A stretch of DNA of 64,000 nt from Pseudomonadota bacterium (GTDB lineage: Bacteria > Pseudomonadota > Gammaproteobacteria > Burkholderiales > Methylophilaceae): NCBI GenBank assembly GCA_029782295.1, contig JAKOVB010000174.1:119030-183029 (forward strand). The letters run 5' to 3'. Below the pieces are notes generated by a model. That model saw only the letters and a list, made by a program, of their open reading frames with translations. It had not been told where the DNA came from and ran no database searches. A program made the position numbers and the translations under genes. Positions 1 through 8,810 of the stretch are shown piece by piece (position 1 is the stretch's first letter; every line of letters starts with the position of its first letter).

Positions 1-678
1 GCGCGAGACGACCGACCCCGCCGGCCCTGGCTGCTTGTGTTCAGTGCCGCCTGCATCGTCGCGATGTCACTCGCACTTGGCATGCACGCGCTGCCGGGAT
101 TCCGCAATTACCTGGTCGCCAAAGAGGTGCTGCTGTCGCCGGGCGCCCTGCCCTACACCCTGTATTTAAACATCGACAAAACCATTGCCGGCGTCATGAT
201 TTTGGGGATTGTTTACGCCTCATTGCTCAAGCGCGGCGCGCAGTGGGCTCAAGCGTTGCGCGGCACGGCGCCCATCGCCGGCATCACGATCATCGTGGTC
301 ATCCTCTTGTCCCTGGGCGCGGGCTATGTGCAGTGGGCGCCAAAATGGATCGGCTTCTTTTGGCTATGGGCAGCCTCCAATCTGCTACTGACCTGCATGG
401 CCGAGGAGGCGTTCTTTCGCGGATTCCTGCAGCGCGAACTCGCGTTGCGGTTTGCGCACCAGCGCTGGGCCGCAGCGCTCAGCGTGTCGGTGAGCGCGCT
501 GACCTTTGGGCTTGCCCATTTTGCCGGCGGCCTTGCCTATGTCGCATTGGCCTCGGTGGCCGGGCTGGGCTATGCACTGGTGTATCACCGCACGCGCAGC
601 ATCGAGATGTCGATGCTCACGCACTTCGCGCTGAACGCCACGCACTTCCTACTGTTCACCTATCCGCGCACGGCCTAA
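1..678 (+). CDS. CPBP-family intramembrane metalloprotease (5' end outside window)
   Basis: Membrane-embedded protease of the CPBP (CAAX/Abi) family. The frame is open from the first base of the window, and the residues before the GTG at 37 are hydrophobic and continuous with the protein, so the true start probably lies upstream. About 122 residues after that GTG is the family motif EEAFFRGFLQR (EExxxR). It is followed by the histidine motifs FGLAHFAGG and a second His in the last helix region (HFALNATHF), which together form the expected catalytic site. At least five hydrophobic segments are visible. Family members process prenylated or small peptides or act in bacteriocin immunity; the substrate here is unknown. 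It converges with the sensor kinase gene and overlaps its end by 4 bp. Confidence 0.82.
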   Translation, partial: ARDDRPRRPWLLVFSAACIVAMSLALGMHALPGFRNYLVAKEVLLSPGALPYTLYLNIDKTIAGVMILGIVYASLLKRGAQWAQALRGTAPIAGITIIVVILLSLGAGYVQWAPKWIGFFWLWAASNLLLTCMAEEAFFRGFLQRELALRFAHQRWAAALSVSVSALTFGLAHFAGGLAYVALASVAGLGYALVYHRTRSIEMSMLTHFALNATHFLLFTYPRTA

Positions 679-2162
679 GCGCTGCTGACCACCGTCCCCG
701 GCAACTTCACGCTGACACGAGTGCCGCGGCCCGGCTCGCTTTGCAGCTCGACCTGTCCACCCAGCGCTTCGGTAAACCGCTTCACGATCGCAAGCCCCAA
801 GCCAATGCCGCCGAATCGCCGCCCTTCATCCATATCCGCCTGTCTGAACTCCTCCCACACGTGCGGCTGGACGGCCAGCGGTATGCCACAACCATTGTCG
901 GTGACCTGGATCACCAGCGCATCCCCGTCCACACGCAGCTCCGCGCTGACGGTGCCGTTGGAAGTGAACTTGCAGGCGTTCGTCGTTAGGTTCGAGACGA
1001 TTTGCAGTAGCACGTCGCGGTCGGTGTAGATCACCGCCTCTTCGATAGTTACGTTGAGTTCGTTTCTATGTTTAGTCGCGAACGGTTGCGCCTTCTCCAC
1101 GATGTCTTCCTTCAGGGTCTGCAACAGAAATTGGGAAGCCACCGGCTGATAGCTGCCCGCTTCGGCTTTGGCCAGCGCCAAAACTTGCGAAACGCGCGTC
1201 GACAGCTCCGCGGTTTCCTTGAAGACGACGCCCAGACTTTTGCGCGCCTCCTGCGAACCTTCCAGCAATTCCAGCTCGCTCAGTACGTGACGCGCATTGG
1301 CGTCAATCACATGGAGCGGCGTCTTCATTTCATGCCCGATGGTGCGCATGAAGATGCTCTTGTAGCGTTCGGCTTGGCGCGCCGCTTCCGTGGCGGCATG
1401 CAATTGCCGGGTGCGTTCCTCGACCTTTGCCTCCTGATGGTCCATCAACTCGTTATAGACCTTGGCGATGGTGACGCATTCTTGAGGCCCAGCAAGCTCA
1501 GCTCGGACCGAGCCATCGCCCCGCGATGCCGCCCACATCGTATCCGCAATGCTTTGCAAGGGCTGGGTCACCCGACGCGCCACGCGATACAACAAAATTC
1601 CCGAGACGCAGAGTATCGCCACGCCCGCCCCCAGTCCCCACGCGAACAAGCGGCTAACGACATGCTTTACATTGGTTTGGGTGGCAACGATTCTCAGACC
1701 GCCAACGAGATTGCCTGCGGCAATGGACCCATCCGCCGCCGATGCGCGGACGGGAACTGAGATGCACCAGGTCTCATGCATGCGCTGATAAAAGGACCGT
1801 CCAACGGCCCTTCCCCGCAACGCCGCGCTGCAAACGGCCATGGTGCCCGGCTGCAGTTCTTTCACGCCTAACGAAAGTCCGGAAGCGTCCACGAGTTCCG
1901 CTGCCAACGTGTGTGGCGCCTCAACGACCTTCTCAAGCAATTGCTGGCCTTCCTCCTCACCTTTGCCCACGTAAGTGGCATAGACGGCCTTCAATGCAAA
2001 GGCCTCCGCGCGCGATACCGCTTCGGTGGCCCCCACTTCAAACAAATGATTGCGTGCCGCCCACAACATCACGCCGAGGATGCTGACGAGCACGAGTAAG
2101 ACGATCGCCCCCATCAGGACGATCAATTGATTCTTGAATGTCCCCATGCGCTTCTCCGTCAC
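675..2162 (-). CDS. Membrane sensor histidine kinase
   Basis: Two-component sensor kinase, 495 aa. Order of domains: membrane segment at about residues 12-35; periplasmic sensor region of about 140 residues; second membrane segment near 175-197; HAMP linker; coiled region (EAKVEERTRQLHAATEAA); HisKA domain with the phospho-acceptor His near residue 276 (IGHEMKTPL); then HATPase with N box (SNLTTNACKF), G1 (DNGCGI) and G2 (GGIGLGLAI). No receiver domain is attached and no response regulator is adjacent inside the window. Its start overlaps the end of the binding-protein gene by 4 bp (ATGA), so the two are co-transcribed, and the binding protein may present a ligand to the sensor region. Confidence 0.88.
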   Translation of the reverse strand: MTEKRMGTFKNQLIVLMGAIVLLVLVSILGVMLWAARNHLFEVGATEAVSRAEAFALKAVYATYVGKGEEEGQQLLEKVVEAPHTLAAELVDASGLSLGVKELQPGTMAVCSAALRGRAVGRSFYQRMHETWCISVPVRASAADGSIAAGNLVGGLRIVATQTNVKHVVSRLFAWGLGAGVAILCVSGILLYRVARRVTQPLQSIADTMWAASRGDGSVRAELAGPQECVTIAKVYNELMDHQEAKVEERTRQLHAATEAARQAERYKSIFMRTIGHEMKTPLHVIDANARHVLSELELLEGSQEARKSLGVVFKETAELSTRVSQVLALAKAEAGSYQPVASQFLLQTLKEDIVEKAQPFATKHRNELNVTIEEAVIYTDRDVLLQIVSNLTTNACKFTSNGTVSAELRVDGDALVIQVTDNGCGIPLAVQPHVWEEFRQADMDEGRRFGGIGLGLAIVKRFTEALGGQVELQSEPGRGTRVSVKLPGTVVSSA

Positions 2163-3091
2163 GGCGCACCCACCATTACTTCAAATCGCGCCAGTACACC
2201 GCTATCGAGCATCCCACTCAGATGCGTCGCCATGCGCGCATTGCCGACCCTATGCACATCCTCGAGAAAGCTCATACCCGCATCCGAGCCGGTGCGCCGG
2301 CCGAGCGCCTCGCGCGCCAGGCGCCGGCCCCAGGCGCGCGGATCCGGCGCGAGCGTAAACAGCGCGCCCTTGCGCACGTGCTCATACACGCTGGAAAACA
2401 CGACGATCCGGCGGGCCCAGCTCTTTTCGATGATTGCGGGCAGCGTGTCTTGCGTCACCAGCGTGCGATCGTCCAAAAGCCACAGCGCCTCGAACTCTGG
2501 GCGGCTTTGGTTTCCCAATACGGTAGAGAATTGCTTGGCGGCCTCGCTCACCGAGCCCGCCTCATGAAATACAAGCTCGAGGCCCAGCGCGCGCGCCGCG
2601 GCCGCCGCCGGTTCCTTGATCCAACCATCCCGTGCGCTGTCGATCACCACGTTGACGCGTCCGATTCCGGGCGCCAATTCGTGCAGGGTTTGCAGCATCA
2701 ACTTAGGATCCACGACTGAAGAGATGCCGCGCGGAGGTCCGGTGCTGCGGATCGGCAGCTTCACCCCGGCCACCAGAACCGGCGCGCGCGGGTCCGCCTC
2801 GCCGGTCAGTTCGCTTGCGCGTTTGCCAAGCGCGATAATGTCCGAGGGGTCAAGCGATTCCAGGCGAGCCTTGAGCGCCGCGCCATTCGAGAAGCCATCG
2901 ACCGAAACCTCCACGACGGCCGCATTCCGCCGGCTCGCCTCCGCGCGAATGCCTTCGCGCATGAATCCGATCAGCTCGCGCTCAGCGCCAGCAACATCCG
3001 GATAAACGATGACGAGGGGTTTGCCGGCGGCCGCGAACACCACGCCTGTCGAGAGTAGAAAAAGCAGCCCGCTGCGGATGATCGTGAGCAT
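2159..3091 (-). CDS. ABC transporter substrate-binding-like periplasmic protein
   Basis: Exported protein of about 310 aa, resembling the ABC_sub_bind (TrpX-like) family. I choose ATG 3091 because it opens directly into a signal peptide (LLFLLSTGVVFAAAGKP) with GGAG about 12 nt upstream; the frame upstream of it has no such character. Two alpha/beta lobes are suggested by repeated strand-Asp patterns (VIVYPDVAGAE, DIIALGKRASEL, VNVVIDSARDG). Proteins of this family are often encoded next to sensor kinases without any permease or ATPase, as here, and are thought to act as ligand receptors for the kinase. The ligand cannot be inferred. Confidence 0.7.
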   Translation of the reverse strand: MLTIIRSGLLFLLSTGVVFAAAGKPLVIVYPDVAGAERELIGFMREGIRAEASRRNAAVVEVSVDGFSNGAALKARLESLDPSDIIALGKRASELTGEADPRAPVLVAGVKLPIRSTGPPRGISSVVDPKLMLQTLHELAPGIGRVNVVIDSARDGWIKEPAAAAARALGLELVFHEAGSVSEAAKQFSTVLGNQSRPEFEALWLLDDRTLVTQDTLPAIIEKSWARRIVVFSSVYEHVRKGALFTLAPDPRAWGRRLAREALGRRTGSDAGMSFLEDVHRVGNARMATHLSGMLDSGVLARFEVMVGAP

Positions 3092-3138
3092 CAATCGGTC
3101 GATCTCCAGAGCCGCTGAGGACACGGCTGGAGCGAATT

Positions 3139-4110
3139 CTACGGTTCCGAGGGCCCGGCAACCGGCGGCCGGGCCTGCACCCTTGCCACCAGCGGCTGCA
3201 AATCCAGCGGTTCGAGATGCCCTGAAATCCAATACCGCAGATCGCCAGGCCCGTGACGCCACGCCTCAACCGCGCTCAACGTCTGGCCCGCCAGCGTCTC
3301 GTTGTAAGCCTTGATTCGAGCCGAGCCCAGCCCTTTGAGCACAGCGAGTTCGGCACGTAATGCATCGGCGGGACTCAGGAACCCCGGCTTCACATCCGAC
3401 GGATCGGCCGTGATCAGCAGTTTGAAAAATTCGATGGAGCGCGGATCCAATGCCAGGGCAATCAGCGCCCCGCCGAGCACGCCTGAGTAAAAGGCCTGAT
3501 TGGGCGGGTTGATCGCGTCGAGCATTTCCAGCTCCCGCGCAAAGTGCTTCACCACGCCGTACACATCCAATTCGGGAAGCCCCGCCCGCTTTTCATGCGA
3601 ACGCGCCACACCGCGCCAGGCGATACCCAGGGCATCGGCGATGCCATCGTTCAGTCGTTTGGAGGTCAGCTTGACGCCAACGTCCCGGAGCGCGCCATCG
3701 ACGGTATCGGCTGTTTTCTTCGAGGCGTGGGGGGAATCGAAATGTTCGTAGAGCTCAAGCAGGTGCTGCTCGTCGGCGCATCGATAAACCGTCACTGTCA
3801 CGGTGCCGGGATCGGGCAGCCCACCCGTCGACCAAAGCAGGGCCCGGGTATGACCATCAACCTTGATCCGTCGGCCGGCAAGCTCGCCCGCCGTCACCGA
3901 TGCCAATACCGCCAGTGCAGGCCCAGTGGCCTCGCGGGCCAATTCCCAGTGTGGCGACCTCGCGCGCTTTTCCGTGTCGCGCTGGCGCGGATGACCCTCA
4001 AGGGCCACCCAGTCCTCCACCGGCATCTCCAGCAAGTAATAGGATTCACGGTCGGCGATGACCTGCTGGCGCTGAAATTTTGGAAGAAGCTGTCTGGGTT
4101 TAGCTCTCAT
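3139..4110 (-). CDS. ParB/sulfiredoxin-fold-like hypothetical protein
   Basis: 323-aa cytoplasmic protein. The N-terminal third has a ParB/Srx-like arrangement with the signature IKVDGHTRALLW (compare the DGHHR-type motif of ParB-like nucleases and sulfiredoxins). The rest is helical and rich in Leu/Ala without further recognisable motifs. It lacks an evident ParB DNA-binding helix-turn-helix, so a plain partition role is unlikely. Such proteins occur on phages and mobile elements. It is the first minus-strand gene left of a 226-bp divergent intergenic region and may be transcribed with the downstream binding-protein/kinase pair (47-bp gap). Function unknown. Confidence 0.6.
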   Translation of the reverse strand: MRAKPRQLLPKFQRQQVIADRESYYLLEMPVEDWVALEGHPRQRDTEKRARSPHWELAREATGPALAVLASVTAGELAGRRIKVDGHTRALLWSTGGLPDPGTVTVTVYRCADEQHLLELYEHFDSPHASKKTADTVDGALRDVGVKLTSKRLNDGIADALGIAWRGVARSHEKRAGLPELDVYGVVKHFARELEMLDAINPPNQAFYSGVLGGALIALALDPRSIEFFKLLITADPSDVKPGFLSPADALRAELAVLKGLGSARIKAYNETLAGQTLSAVEAWRHGPGDLRYWISGHLEPLDLQPLVARVQARPPVAGPSEP

Positions 4111-4280
4111 GCTCTATTCCCTGCCGTGGCTGCGCGAAATCGCTCGCAATTCCTTGGTATCCACACCCTATATGAATGCCCTTTAAATCGCAATAATCTC
4201 TCAAAATAGCGTTTTTATCGCACTTACCTCTATGCCGGGTACCGTGCCAGCCCTGACGCTGCAAGGAATTCAACACGGAA

Positions 4281-4311
4281 CTTGACAGGATTGGCAGGGA
4301 ATAGACTATGC
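4281..4311 (+). promoter_or_regulatory. Candidate sigma-70 promoter
   Basis: A perfect TTGACA lies at 4281-4286, with TATGCT at 4306-4311 (19-bp spacer) or GACTAT at 4303-4308 (16-bp spacer). It points at the gene starting at 4337, so the transcript leader would be very short. Sequence match only. Confidence 0.4.
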
Positions 4312-4336
4312 TAGGTATCACAGTTCTGACCTTTCG

Positions 4337-4792
4337 ATGCTGCTTGGAGGACGCTTGGACGCACGGCCTGTCTCCATTCCCCGCCGCCGCGAGGGCACGG
4401 TATCGTCGCGGGTGCGCCTCAGCACTCCCCACATCACCCGGCTACGCGCCGTTGAGGCGCCTGCCGGCGCAGTCCGCGCCTGGCGCGACGAAAACGGCAC
4501 CGAGCATTTCAGCTTTCCCCAGCAGATCTGGCTCTATCCCGACATCCGGATGCAGGCGACGCCCGAGTACAGCCGCGCGGCCGAGGTACTGGCCGTCAAC
4601 ATCCTCGCCCAGGTGCTCCCGGAGCGTGACTATCGCGTCTGGGGCGGTGTGACATCCTCACGCGCTGTCGCGCTTGCCCGGCTGTTTTTTGACGAATGCT
4701 TGGCCGATCTGCCGTCGGTTGCCTGGCGGATCGACTTCGACGCGCTCAAGGAATGGATCGCAGGCTGCGAGGGCAAACGGGGGCGGAAATGA
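4337..4792 (+). CDS. Hypothetical protein, DUF6166-like pattern
   Basis: 151-aa soluble protein with no catalytic motif that I recognise. The C-terminal half (YRVWGGVTSSRAVALARLFF followed by WRIDFDALKEW) has the layout I associate with DUF6166: an aromatic-Gly turn, a helix of Ala/Leu, then a short basic-aromatic segment. This is a weak resemblance. The ATG at 4337 has no clear Shine-Dalgarno; the in-frame TTG at 4355 is preceded by GGAGG five bases upstream and may be the real start. It is divergent from the ParB/Srx-like gene. Confidence 0.5.
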   Translation: MLLGGRLDARPVSIPRRREGTVSSRVRLSTPHITRLRAVEAPAGAVRAWRDENGTEHFSFPQQIWLYPDIRMQATPEYSRAAEVLAVNILAQVLPERDYRVWGGVTSSRAVALARLFFDECLADLPSVAWRIDFDALKEWIAGCEGKRGRK

Positions 4793-5126
4793 AACCGGGA
4801 CCGGGGAGCGGGACCGACCACAAGCGCCCCCGATCACTGCTGGGGCTCAACCGCCTCATCGGCCCTCTGCCGCCCCCCACGATTCGCCAGGGCGAGCCCG
4901 CAGGCGCGGCCCACCAGCAACGTCAGTCGCCTGCAGATCTTTCCAAAAACCAATCCCGCTCTATAGTCCCGCATCCGCATTCTCAAGACGCGGACTGACT
5001 CTGTATCCGGTGCGTCTCGAAGGCTCCGATGCGGATCATTTTCGCTAAAACCTTGATAACGTACCGAAAGTCCGATAATGTGACGCACCTTGGACATAAT
5101 GCGTCAAACTGATTTTAACGGCCACC
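4793..5126. other. Intergenic region upstream of parA
   Basis: No convincing gene is visible in these 334 bp. Base composition shifts from GC-rich to AT-richer after about 4960. The only clear structure is the inverted repeat at 5081-5106. Confidence 0.5.
5081..5106. promoter_or_regulatory. Inverted repeat, candidate parA operator
   Basis: TGACGCA (5081-5087) and TGCGTCA (5100-5106) form a 7-bp inverted repeat with a 12-bp spacer, ending 20 bp before the parA start. P1-type ParA proteins, which carry an N-terminal DNA-binding domain, repress their own operon, so this is the likely binding site. Confidence 0.45.
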
Positions 5127-6428
5127 ATGTCAGAACTGCCAACTGATATCCCTCGCAAGCCTTTCGGGCGTCTGACCCTTGAAGATCTCGAGGAGCTCGC
5201 ATCGAAGGCGCAGGGCCTCATTGAGGCCGCTCGTGACGCTGCTATAGACCCTCACCATCGCAAGGTATTACGCCCTTTTACAGCGCCTGAGGTTGCCAAG
5301 CTGTGCGGCAATCTGACTGTCGACACCTTTAGTCGGAGGCTCAAGAAAGACGACCAGCTGCCCCAGGGCAAGCTCGTGAACGCGCGCCGCCGTGAGTTCA
5401 GCTTGGAGGATATTCACACCCTGCAGGCTGCATGGGGCATTACGCCGCGGCGGCCACCCGACAAAAAGCCGCTTGTCCTGTCCGTCTGCAATTTCAAGGG
5501 GGGTGTCGCCAAGACGACAACCACAGCGCACCTCGGACAGTATTTATGCCTTCACGGCTATCGCACTTTGATCGTCGATTTAGATGCTCAGGCAAGCCTC
5601 ACACAAACTTTCGGGATCCTCCCGCACACCGAGGTTCCGTCCAGTTCGACCGCCCGACCCTTCTTCGAGGGGCCTGTCCACCCTGGTGGCGAACGCAATC
5701 CAGATTGGACGGGCACTCTTGCGAGCGCCATACAAAAGACACACTGGCATCAGCTTGACCTGGTGCCATCGAACTTGGGTCTGTACGGCTCGGAGTTTGC
5801 GATCGCCGGGCGCATCCGCAGCGAAGAGAACTTCATGTTTTATACGGTGCTCGACGAGGCATTGAACACCGTCAAAGACGACTACGATGTCATCCTGCTT
5901 GATACCGCCCCGTCGCTGTCATTTGTTAATAGCAACGCGCTCTACGCGGCCGACGCGCTCGTCATCACGCTTCCCCCGGCGTTCCTGGATCTTCAGTCCG
6001 CTTCGCTGTTCTACGATCTGATTGCCGATGTTGTGCGCTCGATCAATCAAGTGCAGGGTAATGCGGAGAAGGTGTTTGAGTTTGGCGCCATTCTCCTGAC
6101 TCGCTTCAAACCGAGCGACGCCATTCACCAGAAGATAAGCTCGTGGATTCGGAGTTTTCTCTCCGACACGTTCACGCATGCCATGGTGCAAACGGTCGTT
6201 CTCGAAAAGCTCGGTCCGCGACTGCTCACGCTGTACGAAGTTGATCACACCGAGGAAAGTGCGAAGTACGAGGGGGACCGCAAGGCGTTCGAGCGAGCCC
6301 TCGAAGCTATGAATGATGTAAACGGCGAAATCGAGCGCGCTATCCAGGACGTCTGGTCACAGCAAACCATTGAACGCCATCCGCCCTCCCCTGCCGCCGT
6401 TTCACCCGGGCCGATTGTGAGCGCGTAG
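5127..6428 (+). CDS. parA: ParA partition ATPase (long, P1/type Ia)
   Basis: 433-aa Walker-type partition ATPase. Residues 1-110 hold a helix-turn-helix region (APEVAKLCGNLTVDTFSRRL), typical of type Ia ParA proteins that also repress their operon. The deviant Walker A motif FKGGVAKTTTT is at about residue 122, followed by IVDLDAQASLT (A' motif) and VILLDTAPSLSF (Walker B). The length fits P1/P7 ParA. It moves ParB-DNA complexes over the nucleoid to segregate the replicon. parB starts 3 bp after its stop codon, so they form one operon. This argues that the element is, or can be, an autonomous replicon. Confidence 0.93.
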   Translation: MSELPTDIPRKPFGRLTLEDLEELASKAQGLIEAARDAAIDPHHRKVLRPFTAPEVAKLCGNLTVDTFSRRLKKDDQLPQGKLVNARRREFSLEDIHTLQAAWGITPRRPPDKKPLVLSVCNFKGGVAKTTTTAHLGQYLCLHGYRTLIVDLDAQASLTQTFGILPHTEVPSSSTARPFFEGPVHPGGERNPDWTGTLASAIQKTHWHQLDLVPSNLGLYGSEFAIAGRIRSEENFMFYTVLDEALNTVKDDYDVILLDTAPSLSFVNSNALYAADALVITLPPAFLDLQSASLFYDLIADVVRSINQVQGNAEKVFEFGAILLTRFKPSDAIHQKISSWIRSFLSDTFTHAMVQTVVLEKLGPRLLTLYEVDHTEESAKYEGDRKAFERALEAMNDVNGEIERAIQDVWSQQTIERHPPSPAAVSPGPIVSA

Positions 6429-6431
6429 TGC

Positions 6432-7493
6432 ATGTCCAAGACTGACGATATCCATCGCGCAATTTTGGCTAAGGCAGCTCAACCAGCAGCGCCGCGAACC
6501 GCTATTGCGCCAGGTGCGAGACCATATGTAGCCGAGGCAGGGCAACGCTTGGCGCAAGGTCTTCAAGAAGAAAACCAGCGACTGAAGACGGAGCGCGCAA
6601 GTGGCGAGGTGATTCTCGCTCTTGATCCAAAGGACATTGCGCACTCTAAGTATGTGAATCGTCACGTGCTCAGCTTGCAGATGGCGGATGAAGAATTCGC
6701 CTCGCTTTACAACAGCCTCAAGACCGATAAACAGGACCAGGAGATACTGGTTCGCCCTTCCCCACCGGAAGCCACTCACGGCAAACCCTATGAGGTAGGG
6801 TTCGGGCATCGCCGGCACGGAGTTGCGCTACTGCTCGACAGGGAATTGCCGGACGGCTTCAAGATTCTCGCGCGCATCAAGCCAATGACCGATCGCGAGC
6901 TCATCGATGTCATGGACCGCGAGAATGCCCAGCACAAACCGCTGTCAGCGTTCGAATTGGCCTGGCAATACAAGACGTCTTTAGACGAAGGTTTATACGA
7001 TTCTCAGATTGCGCTCGGCCAAGCAAAGGGGTTAACCAGGGCAAGCATCTCTCGCTACCTGCAGCTGGCAACCCTCCCGCAGGAAATTCTCGATGCTTTC
7101 CGCGATCCGCGCGCCATCCGGATTTTGTGGGTGCAGGATATAGTCCGCGTCCTCGGGGAACGCGGCCCTTACGTCCTGGACGTCGCCAGACGGCTGAAGG
7201 ATGACAGCTCCCTTTCGGCCGAACAGGTCTTTCAGTCACTGCTCCGGGCGCCACAATCGGAGACTACAAATTCGCCCGAAGAGAAGGTCTTCCGGGCACC
7301 AGGCGGCCAGCGCGTTGTGTGCCGAACAGTGGTTCGTCGCGGGTCCGTGAAGCTGCGGTGGGGACCTGGCATCGATCCGAAGTACCAGGACGAGTTCAGC
7401 GAAGCGCTCAACAAGTTCGTGGCGCAGCGCCTGAAGGAAAGCGCGCCGATGCTGATACCTAAAGCCAAGCGCAAGGGGCGCAAGAAGTCATGA
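6432..7493 (+). CDS. parB: ParB partition protein
   Basis: 353-aa centromere-binding partner of ParA. The N-terminal half carries the ParB-like domain with the GFGHRRHGVALLL segment (usual GxRRxxA box). A helix-turn-helix follows at about residues 175-215 (GLTRASISRYLQLATLPQEI), then a C-terminal part ending in a strongly basic tail (AKRKGRKKS). It is directly downstream of parA, and a cluster of near-identical palindromes begins 13 bp after its stop codon; these are its likely binding sites. Confidence 0.9.
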   Translation: MSKTDDIHRAILAKAAQPAAPRTAIAPGARPYVAEAGQRLAQGLQEENQRLKTERASGEVILALDPKDIAHSKYVNRHVLSLQMADEEFASLYNSLKTDKQDQEILVRPSPPEATHGKPYEVGFGHRRHGVALLLDRELPDGFKILARIKPMTDRELIDVMDRENAQHKPLSAFELAWQYKTSLDEGLYDSQIALGQAKGLTRASISRYLQLATLPQEILDAFRDPRAIRILWVQDIVRVLGERGPYVLDVARRLKDDSSLSAEQVFQSLLRAPQSETTNSPEEKVFRAPGGQRVVCRTVVRRGSVKLRWGPGIDPKYQDEFSEALNKFVAQRLKESAPMLIPKAKRKGRKKS

Positions 7494-7506
7494 CGCCCCC
7501 TACCCT

Positions 7507-7522
7507 GTCAAATGCATTCAAT
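7507..7522. repeat. Degenerate parS-like half palindrome
   Basis: GTCAAATGCATT followed by CAAT: the left half of the centromere-like palindrome is intact and the right half has diverged. It lies between the parB stop and the terminator. Confidence 0.5.
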
Positions 7523-7548
7523 CGAAGCCCCGGTCCTCCGGGGCTTCG
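7523..7548 (+). terminator. Hairpin terminator after parAB
   Basis: An 11-bp perfect stem (CGAAGCCCCGG/CCGGGGCTTCG) with a TCCT loop, followed by ACGTTTTGG, 30 bp downstream of the parB stop. Confidence 0.6.
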
Positions 7549-7688
7549 ACGTTTTGGGCGGTTAAAATTCGTTAACTGCCTTGGTTCTGCTCGGTTCTGC
7601 GGTTATCCACCGAATCAGCTGCTTTTCGCTTCGATGCAGCGAACGAGCATTTGTGGTCGGTTCGCTCTCGCAAGGGAACAGCCGGCGC

Positions 7689-7706
7689 TGTCAAATGCAT
7701 TTGACA
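7689..7706. repeat. parS-like palindrome copy 1
   Basis: Perfect 18-bp palindrome TGTCAAATGCATTTGACA. Three full copies lie within 680 bp downstream of parB, which is the expected arrangement for a plasmid centromere bound by ParB. Binding by an initiator (iteron role) is the alternative. Confidence 0.7.
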
Positions 7707-7924
7707 CGCCCGCAGATCATTGCAGGCATCAGCACAATATAGCGCTCAGATTTACGGCGGGATCTCCGTCCGTGGTGGTTGATGGCTGTTTTGCCGGCGA
7801 TAACCCGAGCCTTCACTGCGGTCAGTCAGGCGGACTTGAACGCTCCTCCGACCAAGCGTGGATCTCTCGAACTCTCCCCTGTTTCCACCACTACCAAGAT
7901 TCAGGACCTAGGTCGGCGGGTGTC

Positions 7925-7944
7925 GTGTCAAATGCATTTGACAC
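7925..7944. repeat. parS-like palindrome copy 2
   Basis: Same core, with the palindrome extended by one base on each side to 20 bp (GTGTCAAATGCATTTGACAC). It is the most symmetrical copy. Confidence 0.7.
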
Positions 7945-8348
7945 GCCTTCCTCGCGACCGTTGGCATTGCTGTTTTCAGGGTCGCACGACCTTCCGACCG
8001 CTCCGGACAGGTCAGGCAATCCACACGGGCCGTTCGGACTGGAGTGTTATTCCGAGGTGGATGCCGCTAGGTGGGACAACTTCCCGGATCCAGCAGCTTT
8101 GCCAGAGCGCTTCGACCGGACAGCTGCAGGTGGGCGCCCTCCCCAGCGGCCTGAGCGCCGGAGGCAGTGCATTTCTTCAGCGTTCGAGCCGGAAGCGACC
8201 GTCGTTATGCCGCGTAGCTCGTCAGTCGCTTTGAACACTACTGGATTTGATTCTGACGGCCGAACGCCGTTTAGGACTGTCCGAGCGCACGCCGCGAACT
8301 CCACAGGCAGATCGGCAAGGGCCGTCAGCGACAGGGGGCATCCCTCCT

Positions 8349-8366
8349 TGTCAAATGCATTTGACA
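8349..8366. repeat. parS-like palindrome copy 3
   Basis: Perfect 18-bp copy, identical to copy 1. A degenerate version (GAGTGCATTTAAC) follows near 8440-8453. Confidence 0.7.
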
Positions 8367-8511
8367 TGCGCCGCGAGCCGCCCGGCCTGACCGGCCCTGG
8401 CATCTCTACTCGGCAGTCGTTCGGTCAATCTGCGGGGTTGAGTGCATTTAACCGCAGGCCGGATAGGCGGCTCCCCGATCTCGTTTTGCGCCGACGATCG
8501 CACCCCTCTCA

Positions 8512-8537
8512 AAAAACTTTCACGCGTGAAAGTTTTT
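8512..8537. repeat. 26-bp perfect palindrome
   Basis: A perfect palindrome centred at 8524/8525 with core CTTTCACGCGTGAAAG, flanked by CACCCC on the left and GGGGTG on the right, which can also pair. The core resembles chromosomal-type parS (TGTTTCACGTGAAACA) with two extra central bases. It could be a site for the Spo0J-type ParB at 10111 or for the initiator at 8811. Confidence 0.6.
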
Positions 8538-8643
8538 GGGGTGAGGCCTGCTTAAAGCGCGAATCAGCGACGAGAAATCTAGGCAACGGCGCCGACCGGG
8601 CGCCCTTACAGGAGGGCTCTGATATGCCACCCCAGAAATAGAA

Positions 8644-8663
8644 AGGCCCCGTTTCCGGGGCCT
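8644..8663 (+). terminator. Hairpin AGGCCCC/GGGGCCT
   Basis: 7-bp perfect stem with a 6-base loop; no U-run follows. It may shield the initiator gene from upstream transcription. Confidence 0.35.
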
Positions 8664-8697
8664 ATTCCGATTAAGAGCAGAATCGCAGGAAACGCGA

Positions 8698-8731
8698 AAC
8701 TAACCTCAACCTCGCAAAAGTAAGGTTAGTT
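8698..8731. promoter_or_regulatory. Inverted repeat upstream of the initiator gene
   Basis: AACTAACCT (8698-8706) and AGGTTAGTT (8723-8731) are exact inverted copies 16 bp apart, 80 bp before the initiator start. A second small hairpin, TTGGGC-ATT-GCCCAA (8787-8801), lies right at the ribosome-binding site. Both are candidate autoregulatory or copy-control sites. Confidence 0.45.
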
Positions 8732-8810
8732 CTCTCGGTTCCGCCGGTCAAGGCGGAAATCCCCCGATTCACGATTTTTTTCGATTTTGGGCATTGCCCA
8801 AGGGGATTTT

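Larger units (their letters stand above)
7494..8810. other. Non-coding centromere / candidate origin region
   Basis: 1.3 kb without a convincing gene between parB and the initiator gene. It holds three full and two degenerate palindromes, a 26-bp palindrome (8512-8537), a TTATCCACC (7603-7611, one mismatch to a DnaA box), two tandem copies of a GGTTCTGC core (7583-7600), the GTTAA...TTAAC repeat at 7561-7576, the hairpin at 8644-8663 and the inverted repeat at 8698-8731. The long open frame across it on the + strand is an artefact: its repeated SNAFD peptides are translations of the palindromes. Confidence 0.6.

Noticed and set aside
7490..8641. 383-codon open frame overlapping the parB stop
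   Set aside because: Its repeated SNAFD/SNAFN peptides are translations of the palindromes; composition is not protein-like and the region contains a terminator and several operator-type repeats.
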